From: Bdellovibrio bacteriovorus
GTDB taxonomy: Bacteria > Bdellovibrionota > Bdellovibrionia > Bdellovibrionales > Bdellovibrionaceae
Length of the DNA stretch: 64,000 bases
NCBI RefSeq assembly: GCF_002208115.1
Contig: NZ_CP020946.1
Span: forward strand, 2,418,001-2,482,000
Direction of reading: 5' to 3'
Position 1 is the first letter of the stretch, and each line of letters starts with the position of its first letter. The position numbers were made by a program, and so were the translations under genes. The notes under the pieces are model-generated. The model was not told the origin of the DNA and made no database searches. It worked only from the letters and a program-made list of their open reading frames with translations. Of the stretch, positions 1-8,224 are shown one piece after another.

Positions 1-248
1 AGTTGCACCACCGCAGTCGAGATCCCAAACAAACGGAAAAAATAAACCCCAAAAATAGAGACTACAAAACACAGGGCCAGGCAGAACACCGCAATGGACA
101 AGGCCGCCTTACGACGAATCTCTGCGGAGTGCCCCATAAAGAAGGGCCCCACCACCAAAGAACTTCCAATCGGATTGACCGGCGGAAACAGGGCCAGAAA
201 TGACAAAAAGACCAAATGAAAGAATGAATGAATCGAGATTGTTTCCAT
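1..248 (-). CDS. MarC family integral membrane protein (partial, N-terminal part only)
   Basis: This is the first 82 residues of a gene that continues past the left edge. After a short start, MET-ISIHSFF, it runs into a hydrophobic segment ending in the loop FPPVNPIGS. That loop closely matches the FPIVNPIG signature of the MarC/UPF0056 family of multi-spanning inner-membrane proteins, whose transport substrate is not settled. A second hydrophobic segment follows near residues 55-75. The ATG at 248 is preceded by only a weak purine run (AGGA). The 266 bases to the next gene are AT-rich and carry no gene, so promoters of both divergent genes probably lie there. Confidence 0.75.
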   Translation of the reverse strand, partial: METISIHSFFHLVFLSFLALFPPVNPIGSSLVVGPFFMGHSAEIRRKAALSIAVFCLALCFVVSIFGVYFFRLFGISTAVVQ

Positions 249-514
249 CGCTAAAATCCTGGTTGGGTTCCCTCTAAACTACTTTAAGGTCGCCCTTTCA
301 GACAATGACAATTGATCCGGCTGCGGGCCCACAAATAGTCTTTAAATCCCCCACAATAAGCTTGCGCTAAGCCCTCCAAAGCACTAGAAAAAGTGCCGAA
401 ACTGGTGGCATTTTTTCCGGCACGGATCTTGGAATATTTCCCACTGGATTTCCAAAAACCCGTTTTTCGGTGTCGCTATGGCACTGAAATGCGACATGAG
501 AGCAAAGGGCGCAA

Positions 515-3500
515 ATGAGAACGTTTAAAACGAACACACCACCAAGATTTTTTTCATCCCTGCTGATTTCAGCTTTGCTGTTCACCGCCTGCAGCCCGAC
601 GGCTCAAGCTCCAAAAGGGCCGATCTTCAATTCAGACTTCCTGGAAGGCCTTTACAGCAACCGCCCTACCGTTGAAGATCCGTACATCTTTATCGTCAAA
701 CTTTCCAATCCGGCTTTGCTTGAAACCGCCCAAAGAAAAGACGGTAAACTGGTCATCGACAAGAAGCTTCTCGCTGCAATTCAGGCGGAGCAGGAAGCCA
801 CCATTGAAGAACTTAAAAAAATCTCTGCCGACATCAAGGTGCTTATCCGCTACAAGCTGGTGCTGAATGGCTTTGCTGTTTGGGCACCTGCGAATGTCTA
901 TGAAAAAATCAAGTCCGTTCCCAACATCACTCTTTCTGAAAAAGCCGGCTCTTTCGCCCGTCCCATGGAAGAAGATGACATCAACCTGAAAGGTTTGGTG
1001 GGTAAAAACACATCCGTGAACTTCATCGGTTCAGAAGCCGCCTATGCCCAGAATATCCGTGGTCAGGGCATGCGCGTGGGTGTGATCGACACCGGCGTCG
1101 ACTACACTCATAAAATGCTGGGTGGCGAAGGCACGGAAGAAGCTTACAAGGCCGTGAATCCCAATGAAGCCCACCCGTCTTTCCCGAATAAAAAAGTTGT
1201 GGGCGGAATTGATATCGTGGGATCTGAGTACAACTCCGGCCACACGAATCCTCTGAAACGCATTCCAGTTCCTGATGCCAATCCTTTGGATGAAGCGACT
1301 CACGGCACCCACGTGGCTGGTACGGTGGCGGGCATTGGCGATGGGATCAACACCTACAGTGGCGTTGCTCCGGATGCCGATCTTTATGCGATCAAAGTTT
1401 TTGGCGCAAAAGGTTCCACCAGTGATGAAGTGGTCATCGCCGCTTTGGAATACGCAGCGGATCCGACGGGCGATCTGACTTTCCAGAAGCAACTTGATGT
1501 TGTGAACCTGTCTTTGGGCAGCGGTTACGGCAATCCTCATATCATGTACAACCACGCCATTAAAAATCTGGTGCGCGGCGGGACTGTTGTCGTAGCGGCG
1601 GCTGGTAACAACGGTGACCTTCCCTACATCGTGGGGGCTCCGTCCGTGTCTGATGATGCTATCTCCGTAGCCAACAGCATCGACAACATGAACCAGAACG
1701 TTCTGTTCCCGGCTGCAGAGTTCACTGTGGGTGGCGAAGCATTGATTGTTGAAGCCACCGAAGGGGCCATTTCAAAACCTTTGGCAGAAATCCCGTCCCT
1801 GAAAGAGGAGCTGGTATACATCGGCACCGCTGCAAAACCACTGGATGAAGCAACCAAAGCCCGTTTGCAGGGTAAAATTGCTTTGATCGACCGCGGTGAA
1901 GTGAACTTCTCTGTTAAAATCCAAGTGGCTCAGGAAAGTGGTGCGATCGGCGTGGTTGTTGCCAACAACGCCGAGGGCGCTGCGATTGTTATGGGTGGCG
2001 AAGGTAAATTCGACATCCCGGCAATCATGATTGACCTGGCTTCAGCAAAAAAAGTGAAAGCCGCCATGGCACAAAGCCCGGTGGTGGTTGACTTGAAAAC
2101 AACTGCCCAGATTGAAAAACCCTGGATGGCGGACACCATCTCCCCGTCTTCGTCCCGCGGTCCGCGCTCTGAAGACGGCATCATCAAGCCTGAAATCTCT
2201 GCTCCGGGCACCAACATCATCTCTGCGGCCAGCCGCGCGGGCGACAAAGGCGCCAACATGACCGGCACCAGCATGGCCAGCCCGCACATCGCAGGCGTGA
2301 TGGCATTGCTCAAACAAAAGTACAACACCCTGTCCCCGGCCGAACTGAAATCCGTTTTGCTGGCGCATGGTAAAGTGATCAATGCCGCTGATAAAAAAGT
2401 TTACTCCGTCAGCCGTCAAGGGGCTGGCCGTGTTCAGGTGGCCGAATCCCTGAACGCCAAAATTGTGACTGTGCCTGCGGCAATTTCCTTCGGCATTACA
2501 GACGTTGAAAAACAGAAGACCCTGGCTAAAGAAATCACCGTCAAAAATATCAGCGACGAGGCTGTGACTTTGTCCGCCCAATGGACGGGTTCTGAGGCGC
2601 TGCAAATCACGGCTCCGACAGTGACTCTGGCGGCAGGCGAATCCAAAACGATTCTGGTGAAGGCTAAAATCAACGGTTCTTTGATGGCCAATCAAACTGA
2701 CGAGCTGGATGGCTACCTTTCCCTGAAGTCCCAGGACAAAACTTTGGCGCAACTGCCGGCTTTGGCCGTGACTCGCAAGATTTCCAAAATTTCTGCCACG
2801 TCCTTGGTGGTTCATTCCTCTTCCAAAACAGACAGCGCTGGCAGTCTGGCGGAAGTGGTTCTGAAAAATGACAGCGTGAATCCGGGTGAAGCTTACCTGT
2901 TCAACCTTCTGGGTGCGGACGGCCGTAAGAAATCTCCGAAGCAGGATCTGGTTCACAACCGTAACTGTGACCTGCAGTCTGCGGGTTACCGTGTGATTGA
3001 ATCCGACAAAGGCCGTGTGCTGCAGGTCGCGTTGAAGCTTTATGAAGGCATGACCACTTGGCAGCGTTGTGAAGTGAATGTGCAGCTTGATTCCAACGGT
3101 GACGGTTTGGCGGACCAGGAACTGGCAGGATTGCCGGCTTCGGACCTGCCGGGCATGACCGGAGACGACTTTGTCAGCTTGCTTTTGGATGGCAATGCCG
3201 CCCGTGATATGCGCCGCCAGTATGAAAAAGACTTTGCCGCAGATCCAAGCAAGGCCAAAGAAGACTACAGCGGTGCTGTTTTGGATATGCGCGGAATGGG
3301 CGTCTTTGACAACTCCACTTTGGCTATCATCGAGGCTGATATTTCGTTGTTGTCCTTTGCAGAAACTGGCGAGATCAGCCTGAAGGTCTCTACAACCCAC
3401 GGTGACAACGGCGCGATCGAATACGACGACTATCTGGGTGAGCACAGCTCTCAGTGGGAAAAGGTCTCTGTGAATACGAATGCTCAGGCCTATACACAAA

Positions 3501-3673
3501 TCCCGGAAATCATCGAACTGGATTCCCAATCCAGCACCACCGTGAACCTGATCAAAGGTTATGGCGCAGGTGATTTGATCCTATACGCTCCTCAGAATCG
3601 CTCGGTTCGGGATGTCCTGCTTGAGGACAACCAGTCCCAGTTGATTCCAGCCACGTTCAGCGACGAAAATTAA
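515..3673 (+). CDS. Large secreted subtilisin-like serine protease (peptidase S8) lipoprotein with PA domain
   Basis: This is an exported serine endopeptidase of 1052 residues. A signal peptide ends in the lipobox LFTAC, with lipidation at Cys26, so the enzyme is probably membrane-anchored. Residues about 55-140 look like an I9-type propeptide. The catalytic triad is visible as Asp192 (VIDTGVD), His263 (THGTHVAG) and Ser586 (GTSMASPH). Between His and Ser lies an insert, about residues 400-500, that looks like a protease-associated (PA) domain (IALIDRG, then VVVANN), as in lactocepin and C5a-peptidase types. The C-terminal 400 residues resemble Ig-like or Fn3-like beta domains. AAGGG lies six bases before the ATG. 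The gene stands alone and ends at a strong terminator. A role in digesting prey or environmental protein is inference. Confidence 0.93.
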   Translation: MRTFKTNTPPRFFSSLLISALLFTACSPTAQAPKGPIFNSDFLEGLYSNRPTVEDPYIFIVKLSNPALLETAQRKDGKLVIDKKLLAAIQAEQEATIEELKKISADIKVLIRYKLVLNGFAVWAPANVYEKIKSVPNITLSEKAGSFARPMEEDDINLKGLVGKNTSVNFIGSEAAYAQNIRGQGMRVGVIDTGVDYTHKMLGGEGTEEAYKAVNPNEAHPSFPNKKVVGGIDIVGSEYNSGHTNPLKRIPVPDANPLDEATHGTHVAGTVAGIGDGINTYSGVAPDADLYAIKVFGAKGSTSDEVVIAALEYAADPTGDLTFQKQLDVVNLSLGSGYGNPHIMYNHAIKNLVRGGTVVVAAAGNNGDLPYIVGAPSVSDDAISVANSIDNMNQNVLFPAAEFTVGGEALIVEATEGAISKPLAEIPSLKEELVYIGTAAKPLDEATKARLQGKIALIDRGEVNFSVKIQVAQESGAIGVVVANNAEGAAIVMGGEGKFDIPAIMIDLASAKKVKAAMAQSPVVVDLKTTAQIEKPWMADTISPSSSRGPRSEDGIIKPEISAPGTNIISAASRAGDKGANMTGTSMASPHIAGVMALLKQKYNTLSPAELKSVLLAHGKVINAADKKVYSVSRQGAGRVQVAESLNAKIVTVPAAISFGITDVEKQKTLAKEITVKNISDEAVTLSAQWTGSEALQITAPTVTLAAGESKTILVKAKINGSLMANQTDELDGYLSLKSQDKTLAQLPALAVTRKISKISATSLVVHSSSKTDSAGSLAEVVLKNDSVNPGEAYLFNLLGADGRKKSPKQDLVHNRNCDLQSAGYRVIESDKGRVLQVALKLYEGMTTWQRCEVNVQLDSNGDGLADQELAGLPASDLPGMTGDDFVSLLLDGNAARDMRRQYEKDFAADPSKAKEDYSGAVLDMRGMGVFDNSTLAIIEADISLLSFAETGEISLKVSTTHGDNGAIEYDDYLGEHSSQWEKVSVNTNAQAYTQIPEIIELDSQSSTTVNLIKGYGAGDLILYAPQNRSVRDVLLEDNQSQLIPATFSDEN

Positions 3674-3713
3674 TTTTCGTTTGTAATTTTCGCCAACATC
3701 CATAAACTTTAAA

Positions 3714-3739
3714 GGGGGATTGCAATCCCCCTTTTTTTT
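3714..3739 (+). terminator. Rho-independent terminator after the large subtilase
   Basis: A perfect 18-base palindrome with GGGGG and CCCCC outer arms (3714-3731) is followed by eight T residues. A second perfect 18-base palindrome at 3663-3680 spans the stop codon of the upstream gene but has no T tract. Confidence 0.85.
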
Positions 3740-3758
3740 CTCTTTAAGGATGGTGGCT

Positions 3759-4271
3759 ATGAAACAACTTCTGGTATTTACGGCTTTGGCACTTCTTTCC
3801 TCTTGCGCGATGAAGGGGCAAAGTATTCGTGATGTTCCCACTATCAACTCTCAAAACATTCAGGCCCCGCTTCGTGATCTTCCCAAGAAGGAAGTGACCA
3901 TCAGCGTGGTGGATGCCCGTAAAGAGGAAGTCAAAGCCCAAAGCGATGAACTGCGCTCGGAAGTCCGCCGTGCGGTGGCCGAAGCGCTGGAACGCCAGGG
4001 GGTGGCGGTGAAAACTCCGGGGGCGAACTCACTGTTACTGACAATTGAAGATTATCAAACCGGCCAGTTCAAAGAAGGCTGTGTGAAAGTTTCTGGTGTT
4101 CTGACGATTCCAAACAAAGCCAAGGCCAAAGCCGAAGCCTCTAGTTGTTTTGAAACCAAACACCCCTTCGGCTTCAAAATGGGCACGGATATCACCAAGG
4201 CCTACGAAGAAGCCTTGAACCTGCTGTTTAAGAATCTGGATTCCGCTTTGTCTGAGGTTTATTTGCGCTAA
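3759..4271 (+). CDS. Putative lipoprotein, YajG-like
   Basis: This 170-residue exported protein has a signal peptide ending in LALLSSC, a good lipobox with Cys at about 16. The mature part has a strand-rich start (KEVTISVVDAR), a helix with many Arg and Glu residues, and two further Cys residues. The layout resembles YajG/DUF-type outer-membrane lipoproteins that bind nothing known, and that assignment is weak. The ATG at 3759 was chosen over one at 3750 because AAGGA (3746-3750) lies eight bases upstream. It follows the subtilase terminator, so it must have its own promoter or rely on read-through. Confidence 0.75.
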   Translation: MKQLLVFTALALLSSCAMKGQSIRDVPTINSQNIQAPLRDLPKKEVTISVVDARKEEVKAQSDELRSEVRRAVAEALERQGVAVKTPGANSLLLTIEDYQTGQFKEGCVKVSGVLTIPNKAKAKAEASSCFETKHPFGFKMGTDITKAYEEALNLLFKNLDSALSEVYLR

Positions 4272-4385
4272 AAACGCGGCCTTACCGGTAATTTCAAAGA
4301 TCTCAACCATTCCCTGACAATCTCCTGACAACATTAGCGGAACATTTTGGTTATAGTCCCGGTTCTAAAAACACAAGGAGATAGA

Positions 4386-4694
4386 ATGAAAGCACTTATC
4401 TTTGCTCTTACTTTGGGCCTTTCTGCTGCTGCTCAGGCCGACAACTGCGTTTCTGCTGATGGTTTGATCATCCCGAACGGCAAAACTGTTCGCATGTATT
4501 ATAGCTCCCAGCCAACAAAAGAAATCGGCCCGAACTACACATGCAACAGCACATCCCGCACTCGCACCTGCATTGATGGCGCGCTTTCTACTTCCACGAT
4601 CACTTGCAGTGAATATGATTCTGGTGGCTGTGTTGACTGGTGGATGGACCGCTTGCAAGACACGGACTTCAGCTTCGCTCAGTGCAACGACTAA
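4386..4694 (+). CDS. Small secreted cysteine-rich protein of unknown function
   Basis: This 102-residue protein has a clean signal peptide (cut probably after AAAQA) and a mature part of about 84 residues with six cysteines. Those cysteines suggest three disulphides in the periplasm or outside. A strong AAGGAG (4375-4380) lies five bases before the ATG. No family is recognised. The Cys-rich part is acidic and carries WWMDR near the end. A terminator follows at once, so this is a single-gene transcript. Confidence 0.8.
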   Translation: MKALIFALTLGLSAAAQADNCVSADGLIIPNGKTVRMYYSSQPTKEIGPNYTCNSTSRTRTCIDGALSTSTITCSEYDSGGCVDWWMDRLQDTDFSFAQCND

Positions 4695-4704
4695 TTTCCA
4701 AAAC

Positions 4705-4734
4705 AAAAAAGCCAGGGTCCTCCTGGCTTTTTTT
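4705..4734. terminator. Bidirectional Rho-independent terminator
   Basis: The stem GCCAGG/CCTGGC (4711-4716 with 4722-4727) is flanked by A6 on the left and T7 on the right. It can serve both the small secreted protein on the plus strand and the convergent gene on the minus strand. Confidence 0.8.
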
Positions 4735-5041
4735 ATTCCAGCATTTTCTTCAACTGGTCTCTTTCCGCATCCCCTGCAATCAGCCATTCCGGCGGCACAT
4801 GCTCAGTCACATAATCCCACGACTGCCGACACATCTTCTTTGCCAGGGGCTTTGCGTGCAGATCCTTCAACAAATTCAAATGGCGCAGCAGGATTGTGCG
4901 AATGGGTTTATAAAAACCCTCGGCGTCGGTGCCGGCGTTGGTGATATCTTCCGAGGCTTCCACTCGCGCAATGATGTCCTTAAAGTACTTTTCCAAACTC
5001 ATCTGAGTATTGGAGCAAACATCCCCTGCCTTGCCCATCAA
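4733..5041 (-). CDS. Hypothetical small helical protein
   Basis: This frame encodes a soluble protein of up to 102 residues, mostly helical and charged, with no signal peptide. It converges on the small secreted protein and shares the terminator there. No clear Shine-Dalgarno lies before the ATG at 5041. A second ATG at 5002 gives an 89-residue version (MSLEKYF start), which is equally possible. Codon use and the absence of any better frame on the other strand favour a real gene. No family is recognised. Confidence 0.6.
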   Translation of the reverse strand: MMGKAGDVCSNTQMSLEKYFKDIIARVEASEDITNAGTDAEGFYKPIRTILLRHLNLLKDLHAKPLAKKMCRQSWDYVTEHVPPEWLIAGDAERDQLKKMLE

Positions 5042-5292
5042 TTTCGTTGAAAATTCTCTGATTTAAAGAATCATCAACTTCATTTTTTACCAGACTTCCG
5101 TCGGCATTTTCAAACCTATCGTCCTGAAATTTTATGTTTCAGTGTGAAAGTTAACATACTTCAAAGGCCTTCTTGTATTTTGAAAGTACAGCTTTGTCTT
5201 ACACCGGTGACATGATTTTGAACACTTAACAGTTTACCCAGGCACCGTTCGCACGTTCTTCAAGCAGGAGCCCCCGACACTTTGGAGGTCTT

Positions 5293-6093
5293 TTGACGAA
5301 CCTTAAGCATCTAACGAAAGCTGTTTCTTTCGCCGCTATTGCTATTGCATTTTTACTGGCGGCAGGTTGCTCCCCTTCCTCGACATCCCTGAAAGATCTG
5401 GCCAGCACCATCGAAGATGGCAATGGCAGCGCCGGCACACCCGATACCGGTGAACAAGCCCCAACAGAGCCCACTGATCCAACAGAACCCTCGGTTCCTT
5501 CCGTCCCGGACAACAGCTATAAGATGGAGGCCCTGTCCTGGGAAACATCCGCCAATCCTGAACGCAAAAAATGGTCAGAATATCTGCACAAGATCATTCT
5601 GGAAGACTGGAACACCCTGCTGGGTGGTGCAGATGATATGAGCAAGTTCTGCCCGCGCTACAGTTCCCTGGATAATGATCAGCGCGCCAACGTGTGGGCG
5701 GCGCTCTTTTCTGCCATGGCGAAGTATGAAAGCGCTTACAGCCCGACTTCACGCATGCATGAAACAACCATGGGGACGGATCCGGTGACTGGCAACCCGG
5801 TTTATTCGGAAGGTCTGTTGCAGCTTTCTTATCAGGATGTGCAGTGGGCACGCTGGTGTGAGTTTGACTGGAGCAAAGACAAAAATCTGGCAGCAAAAGA
5901 TCCCAAGAAAACAATTCTGGATCCGTACAAGAATCTTTACTGCGGCGTCGGTATTATGGCCAAACAGATTAAAAACAAAGGTCTGATCACTGTCGGTTCC
6001 GGTGCCTATTGGGCCGTGCTAAAGAGCGGTGGCAAATATCAGAAAATCACCGAGATCTCGGGTATGGTCAAAAAATTATCCTTCTGTAAGTAA
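5293..6093 (+). CDS. Lysozyme-like (transglycosylase-fold) lipoprotein, paralogue 1
   Basis: This is a predicted peptidoglycan-cleaving lipoprotein of 266 residues. It starts at TTG (5293), four bases after GGAGG (5284-5288). The lipobox is LAAGC with Cys26. A Pro/Thr/Glu-rich tether spans about residues 40-75, and a C-terminal domain follows. That domain has a helix ending KYESAYSP, whose Glu146 sits where the lytic-transglycosylase/lysozyme general acid lies, followed by GLLQLSYQD, which matches the GLLQI motif of the SLT/GEWL fold. A near-identical domain lies at 25924-26733 and a diverged one at 28865-29626. The fold call is from motifs, and whether the substrate is prey or self wall is unknown. 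Confidence 0.78.
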   Translation: MTNLKHLTKAVSFAAIAIAFLLAAGCSPSSTSLKDLASTIEDGNGSAGTPDTGEQAPTEPTDPTEPSVPSVPDNSYKMEALSWETSANPERKKWSEYLHKIILEDWNTLLGGADDMSKFCPRYSSLDNDQRANVWAALFSAMAKYESAYSPTSRMHETTMGTDPVTGNPVYSEGLLQLSYQDVQWARWCEFDWSKDKNLAAKDPKKTILDPYKNLYCGVGIMAKQIKNKGLITVGSGAYWAVLKSGGKYQKITEISGMVKKLSFCK

Positions 6094-6094
6094 C

Positions 6095-6156
6095 AAGACG
6101 GTCGGGCGTCGCTCTGATTTCCCTCGGGGGGCGCCCGTTCCGCACCGTCTTTTTGT
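6095..6156 (+). terminator. Rho-independent terminator, long branched stem
   Basis: The outer stem AAGACGGT/ACCGTCTT (6095-6102 with 6144-6151) encloses a GGGCG/CGCCC stem and ends in T5. It starts one base after the stop codon of the lysozyme-like gene. Confidence 0.8.
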
Positions 6157-6239
6157 TTTCTAAAACATTTCCTTTAAAATCTTAGCCTTTCAAATCTTCT
6201 GCGCCGATTCTATAGACCACCACATACGTGGGAGGAATC

Positions 6240-6449
6240 ATGCAGGAGCCAATGGATCAGTCTGAAAAACACATCCAGGAACTGTGCCCCATCTGGGAAC
6301 TGGACGAGATGCAACGAGCATCCAAGCGCCATCAGCGCGAAACGGTCCCGTATCCATCACAGATGAACAGCTCGCGGGACAACTTTGAAGACTACTATCT
6401 GCACCCGCATTCGCCTCCTGCCCCAAATGAAAGGAGCTCTTATGCTTAG
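6240..6449 (+). CDS. Small hypothetical protein upstream of the DUF1328 gene
   Basis: This 69-residue, very hydrophilic frame has no signal peptide or membrane segment. GGAGGA (6231-6236) sits three bases before the ATG, which is close. Its last eight bases overlap the start of the DUF1328 gene, which suggests translational coupling. The composition (many Glu, Gln, His, Pro) is unlike a folded enzyme. It may be a real small protein or a translated leader. No homologue is recognised. Confidence 0.5.
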   Translation: MQEPMDQSEKHIQELCPIWELDEMQRASKRHQRETVPYPSQMNSSRDNFEDYYLHPHSPPAPNERSSYA

Positions 6450-6612
6450 AGCCGCAATAGCTTTCTTTATCATAGCGATTGTTGCCTACATCTTCGGTGC
6501 CAGCGGCGTAGCGGGGTTGTCGGTGGAGATCGGACGAATCTTGCTGTTCGTCTTCCTGGCTTTGGCAATCATCAGCTTTATCATCAATCTGGTCAGTGGT
6601 CGAAAGCCCTGA
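6442..6612 (+). CDS. DUF1328 (YtjA-type) small membrane protein
   Basis: This 56-residue inner-membrane peptide has two hydrophobic segments (about 3-22 and 30-50) separated by a Gly-rich turn, and ends in SGRKP. This is the size and pattern of the DUF1328/YtjA family, whose function is unknown and which is often stress-induced. AAAGGAG lies six bases before the ATG at 6442. It overlaps the preceding small frame by eight bases and is closed by a terminator ten bases after its stop. Confidence 0.85.
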   Translation: MLRAAIAFFIIAIVAYIFGASGVAGLSVEIGRILLFVFLALAIISFIINLVSGRKP

Positions 6613-6621
6613 CAGAGAAAC

Positions 6622-6651
6622 AAAAAAGGCGCTGTCACCAGCGCCTTTTTA
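6622..6651. terminator. Bidirectional Rho-independent terminator
   Basis: The stem GGCGCT/AGCGCC (6628-6633 with 6640-6645) is flanked by A6 and T5. It separates the DUF1328 gene from the convergent YeiH-type gene. Confidence 0.85.
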
Positions 6652-6652
6652 T

Positions 6653-7606
6653 TTAATGGACCCAGCCAATCAAAATGGCGCCCAGAGTGCATGAAGCCAC
6701 CACGATCCACAAACCCACTCCTTGCAGGAACGGTTTGATCCCGACGCTTTTCAGTGTCTCTTTGGTCAGGTTCGCACCAATCAGGAACAGCGTTACGACC
6801 AGGGCGCGCTTGGCCACGGTTTCAACTATGTGGCCCGCCGGGCGAAGCTCCGGAAGCCAGGTGACCAACGCTGCCGCAATTAAAAAGCCCAGAATAAACC
6901 ATGGCTTTTTTGCCTTGCCAGCGCCCCCTTCGACCTTTTGACCGCGGAAGTAAAACATACCAATCAGGAACGTCACCGGCACGATCCACAATGCGCGCGC
7001 CAGCTTCACCGTGGTTCCCACCTGCAAAGACTCAGGACCGTATTGCAAAGTCGAACCCACCACCGAACTGGTGTCGTGAATTGCCAGGGCACTCCAAAGA
7101 CCGAACTGGGTCTGAGTCAGATTCAGCAGATGTCCAATCCCGGGGAAGATCACAAGCGCACAGGCATTCAGCATGAACACTGTGCCCAGGGCGACAGACA
7201 CCTCATGAGACTTCGCACGAATGGTCGGAGCCACGGCGGCAATCGCACTGCCTCCACAAATCGCCGTCCCCACGGTGATCAAAGTCGACGTATCCCGTTC
7301 AATCTTCAACAGCCGACCGATCAGCATCCCCAGAATCATCGTGAACGAGATGCCCACTACCGTGTAGCCGATGCCTTGAAAACCCACTCGCCCGACCACC
7401 ATCAAATCCATCCCGGCACCCAGTCCGATCACGGACAGACTTAGCAAGTGGTGAGTATAGCTGCGGGTTTTATCAACATAAGGATTTCCCAAAAACACCG
7501 CCAGCACAACGCCCAGAACCAGGGCTGCCGCGGATGAAACAAAGGGAAAGAAGCACAAAAGTGCTGCTATCGGAAAAACGATTTTTGCAATACTTGTTTT
7601 GTTCAT
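6653..7606 (-). CDS. YeiH family putative sulfate/anion exporter
   Basis: This is a 317-residue inner-membrane protein with about nine to ten hydrophobic segments, of the YeiH/Cons_hypoth698 family (PF03601), proposed to export sulfate or sulfite-related anions. Recognisable family stretches are GIGYTVVGIS, TAICGGSAIAAVAP and AIHDTSSVVG. The ATG at 7606 begins just before the first membrane segment. An in-frame extension upstream would add a non-hydrophobic tail and was rejected. It is divergent from the OsmC gene, with about 120 bases between them for both promoters. Confidence 0.88.
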   Translation of the reverse strand: MNKTSIAKIVFPIAALLCFFPFVSSAAALVLGVVLAVFLGNPYVDKTRSYTHHLLSLSVIGLGAGMDLMVVGRVGFQGIGYTVVGISFTMILGMLIGRLLKIERDTSTLITVGTAICGGSAIAAVAPTIRAKSHEVSVALGTVFMLNACALVIFPGIGHLLNLTQTQFGLWSALAIHDTSSVVGSTLQYGPESLQVGTTVKLARALWIVPVTFLIGMFYFRGQKVEGGAGKAKKPWFILGFLIAAALVTWLPELRPAGHIVETVAKRALVVTLFLIGANLTKETLKSVGIKPFLQGVGLWIVVASCTLGAILIGWVH

Positions 7607-7728
7607 AGAACCACTATGCGCGCGTGAACTCTTTCTGTCACCCCACAATCGCAAAAATGCATTTTGTCGAAGCACTAGGCGAAGGACGATGGAACATCTT
7701 ATGCTTTCCTCGAACAAAGGAGGTTGCA

Positions 7729-8181
7729 ATGCAACGCAAAGGATCAGCTCACTGGCAGGGAAATCTTCAACAAGGTCGCGGCGAACTGTCTACGGAAAGC
7801 GGCGCTCTTAAAAATCTTCCCTATTCATTTTCCGACCGGTTTGAAAGCGGCACCGGAACTAATCCCGAGGAGCTGATCGGCGCAGCCCACGCCGGATGCT
7901 TTTCCATGGCCCTGTCTGGTGCCTTGGCCAAAAAAGGATTCAATGCCGAATCTTTGGATGTTTCCGCAACAGTGACCCTTGAAAAGTCAGGCGACGGATT
8001 TTCCATCACGTCCTCAAAACTAAAACTGCGTGCGCTGGTTCCGGGTATTGATCGCAAACTTTTTGAGAGCATCGCCCAGGATGCCAAGAGCAACTGCCCG
8101 GTGTCCAAGGTGCTCAATGCCGAGATCTCGCTGGAAATCGATTTCCACGAGCTTCGCTCCCCGTCCGCCACCGCACACTAG
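7729..8181 (+). CDS. OsmC family peroxiredoxin
   Basis: This 150-residue cytoplasmic thiol peroxidase reduces organic hydroperoxides. The two catalytic cysteines are Cys57 (AHAGCFSMA) and Cys123 (SNCPVSK), at the spacing of OsmC-type proteins. The motif after NPEELIGAAHA is typical of OsmC rather than Ohr. AAAGGAGG lies five bases before the ATG at 7729. It is divergent from the YeiH-type transporter and is followed by a GC-rich terminator. Confidence 0.93.
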   Translation: MQRKGSAHWQGNLQQGRGELSTESGALKNLPYSFSDRFESGTGTNPEELIGAAHAGCFSMALSGALAKKGFNAESLDVSATVTLEKSGDGFSITSSKLKLRALVPGIDRKLFESIAQDAKSNCPVSKVLNAEISLEIDFHELRSPSATAH

Positions 8182-8192
8182 TCCGCGACACG

Positions 8193-8224
8193 CCCCCGGG
8201 GGAAAACCCGGGGTTTCTGTTTTA
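8193..8224 (+). terminator. Rho-independent terminator after osmC
   Basis: The stem CCCCGGG/CCCGGGG (8194-8200 with 8207-8213), with a GGAAAA loop, is followed by TTTCTGTTTT. It reaches the stop codon of the convergent oxidoreductase gene. Confidence 0.75.

Noticed and set aside
2042-3529. Open frame of 495 codons antisense to the large subtilase
   Set aside because: It lies fully inside the subtilase gene, lacks a start context and translates to repetitive His/Gln/Phe sequence.
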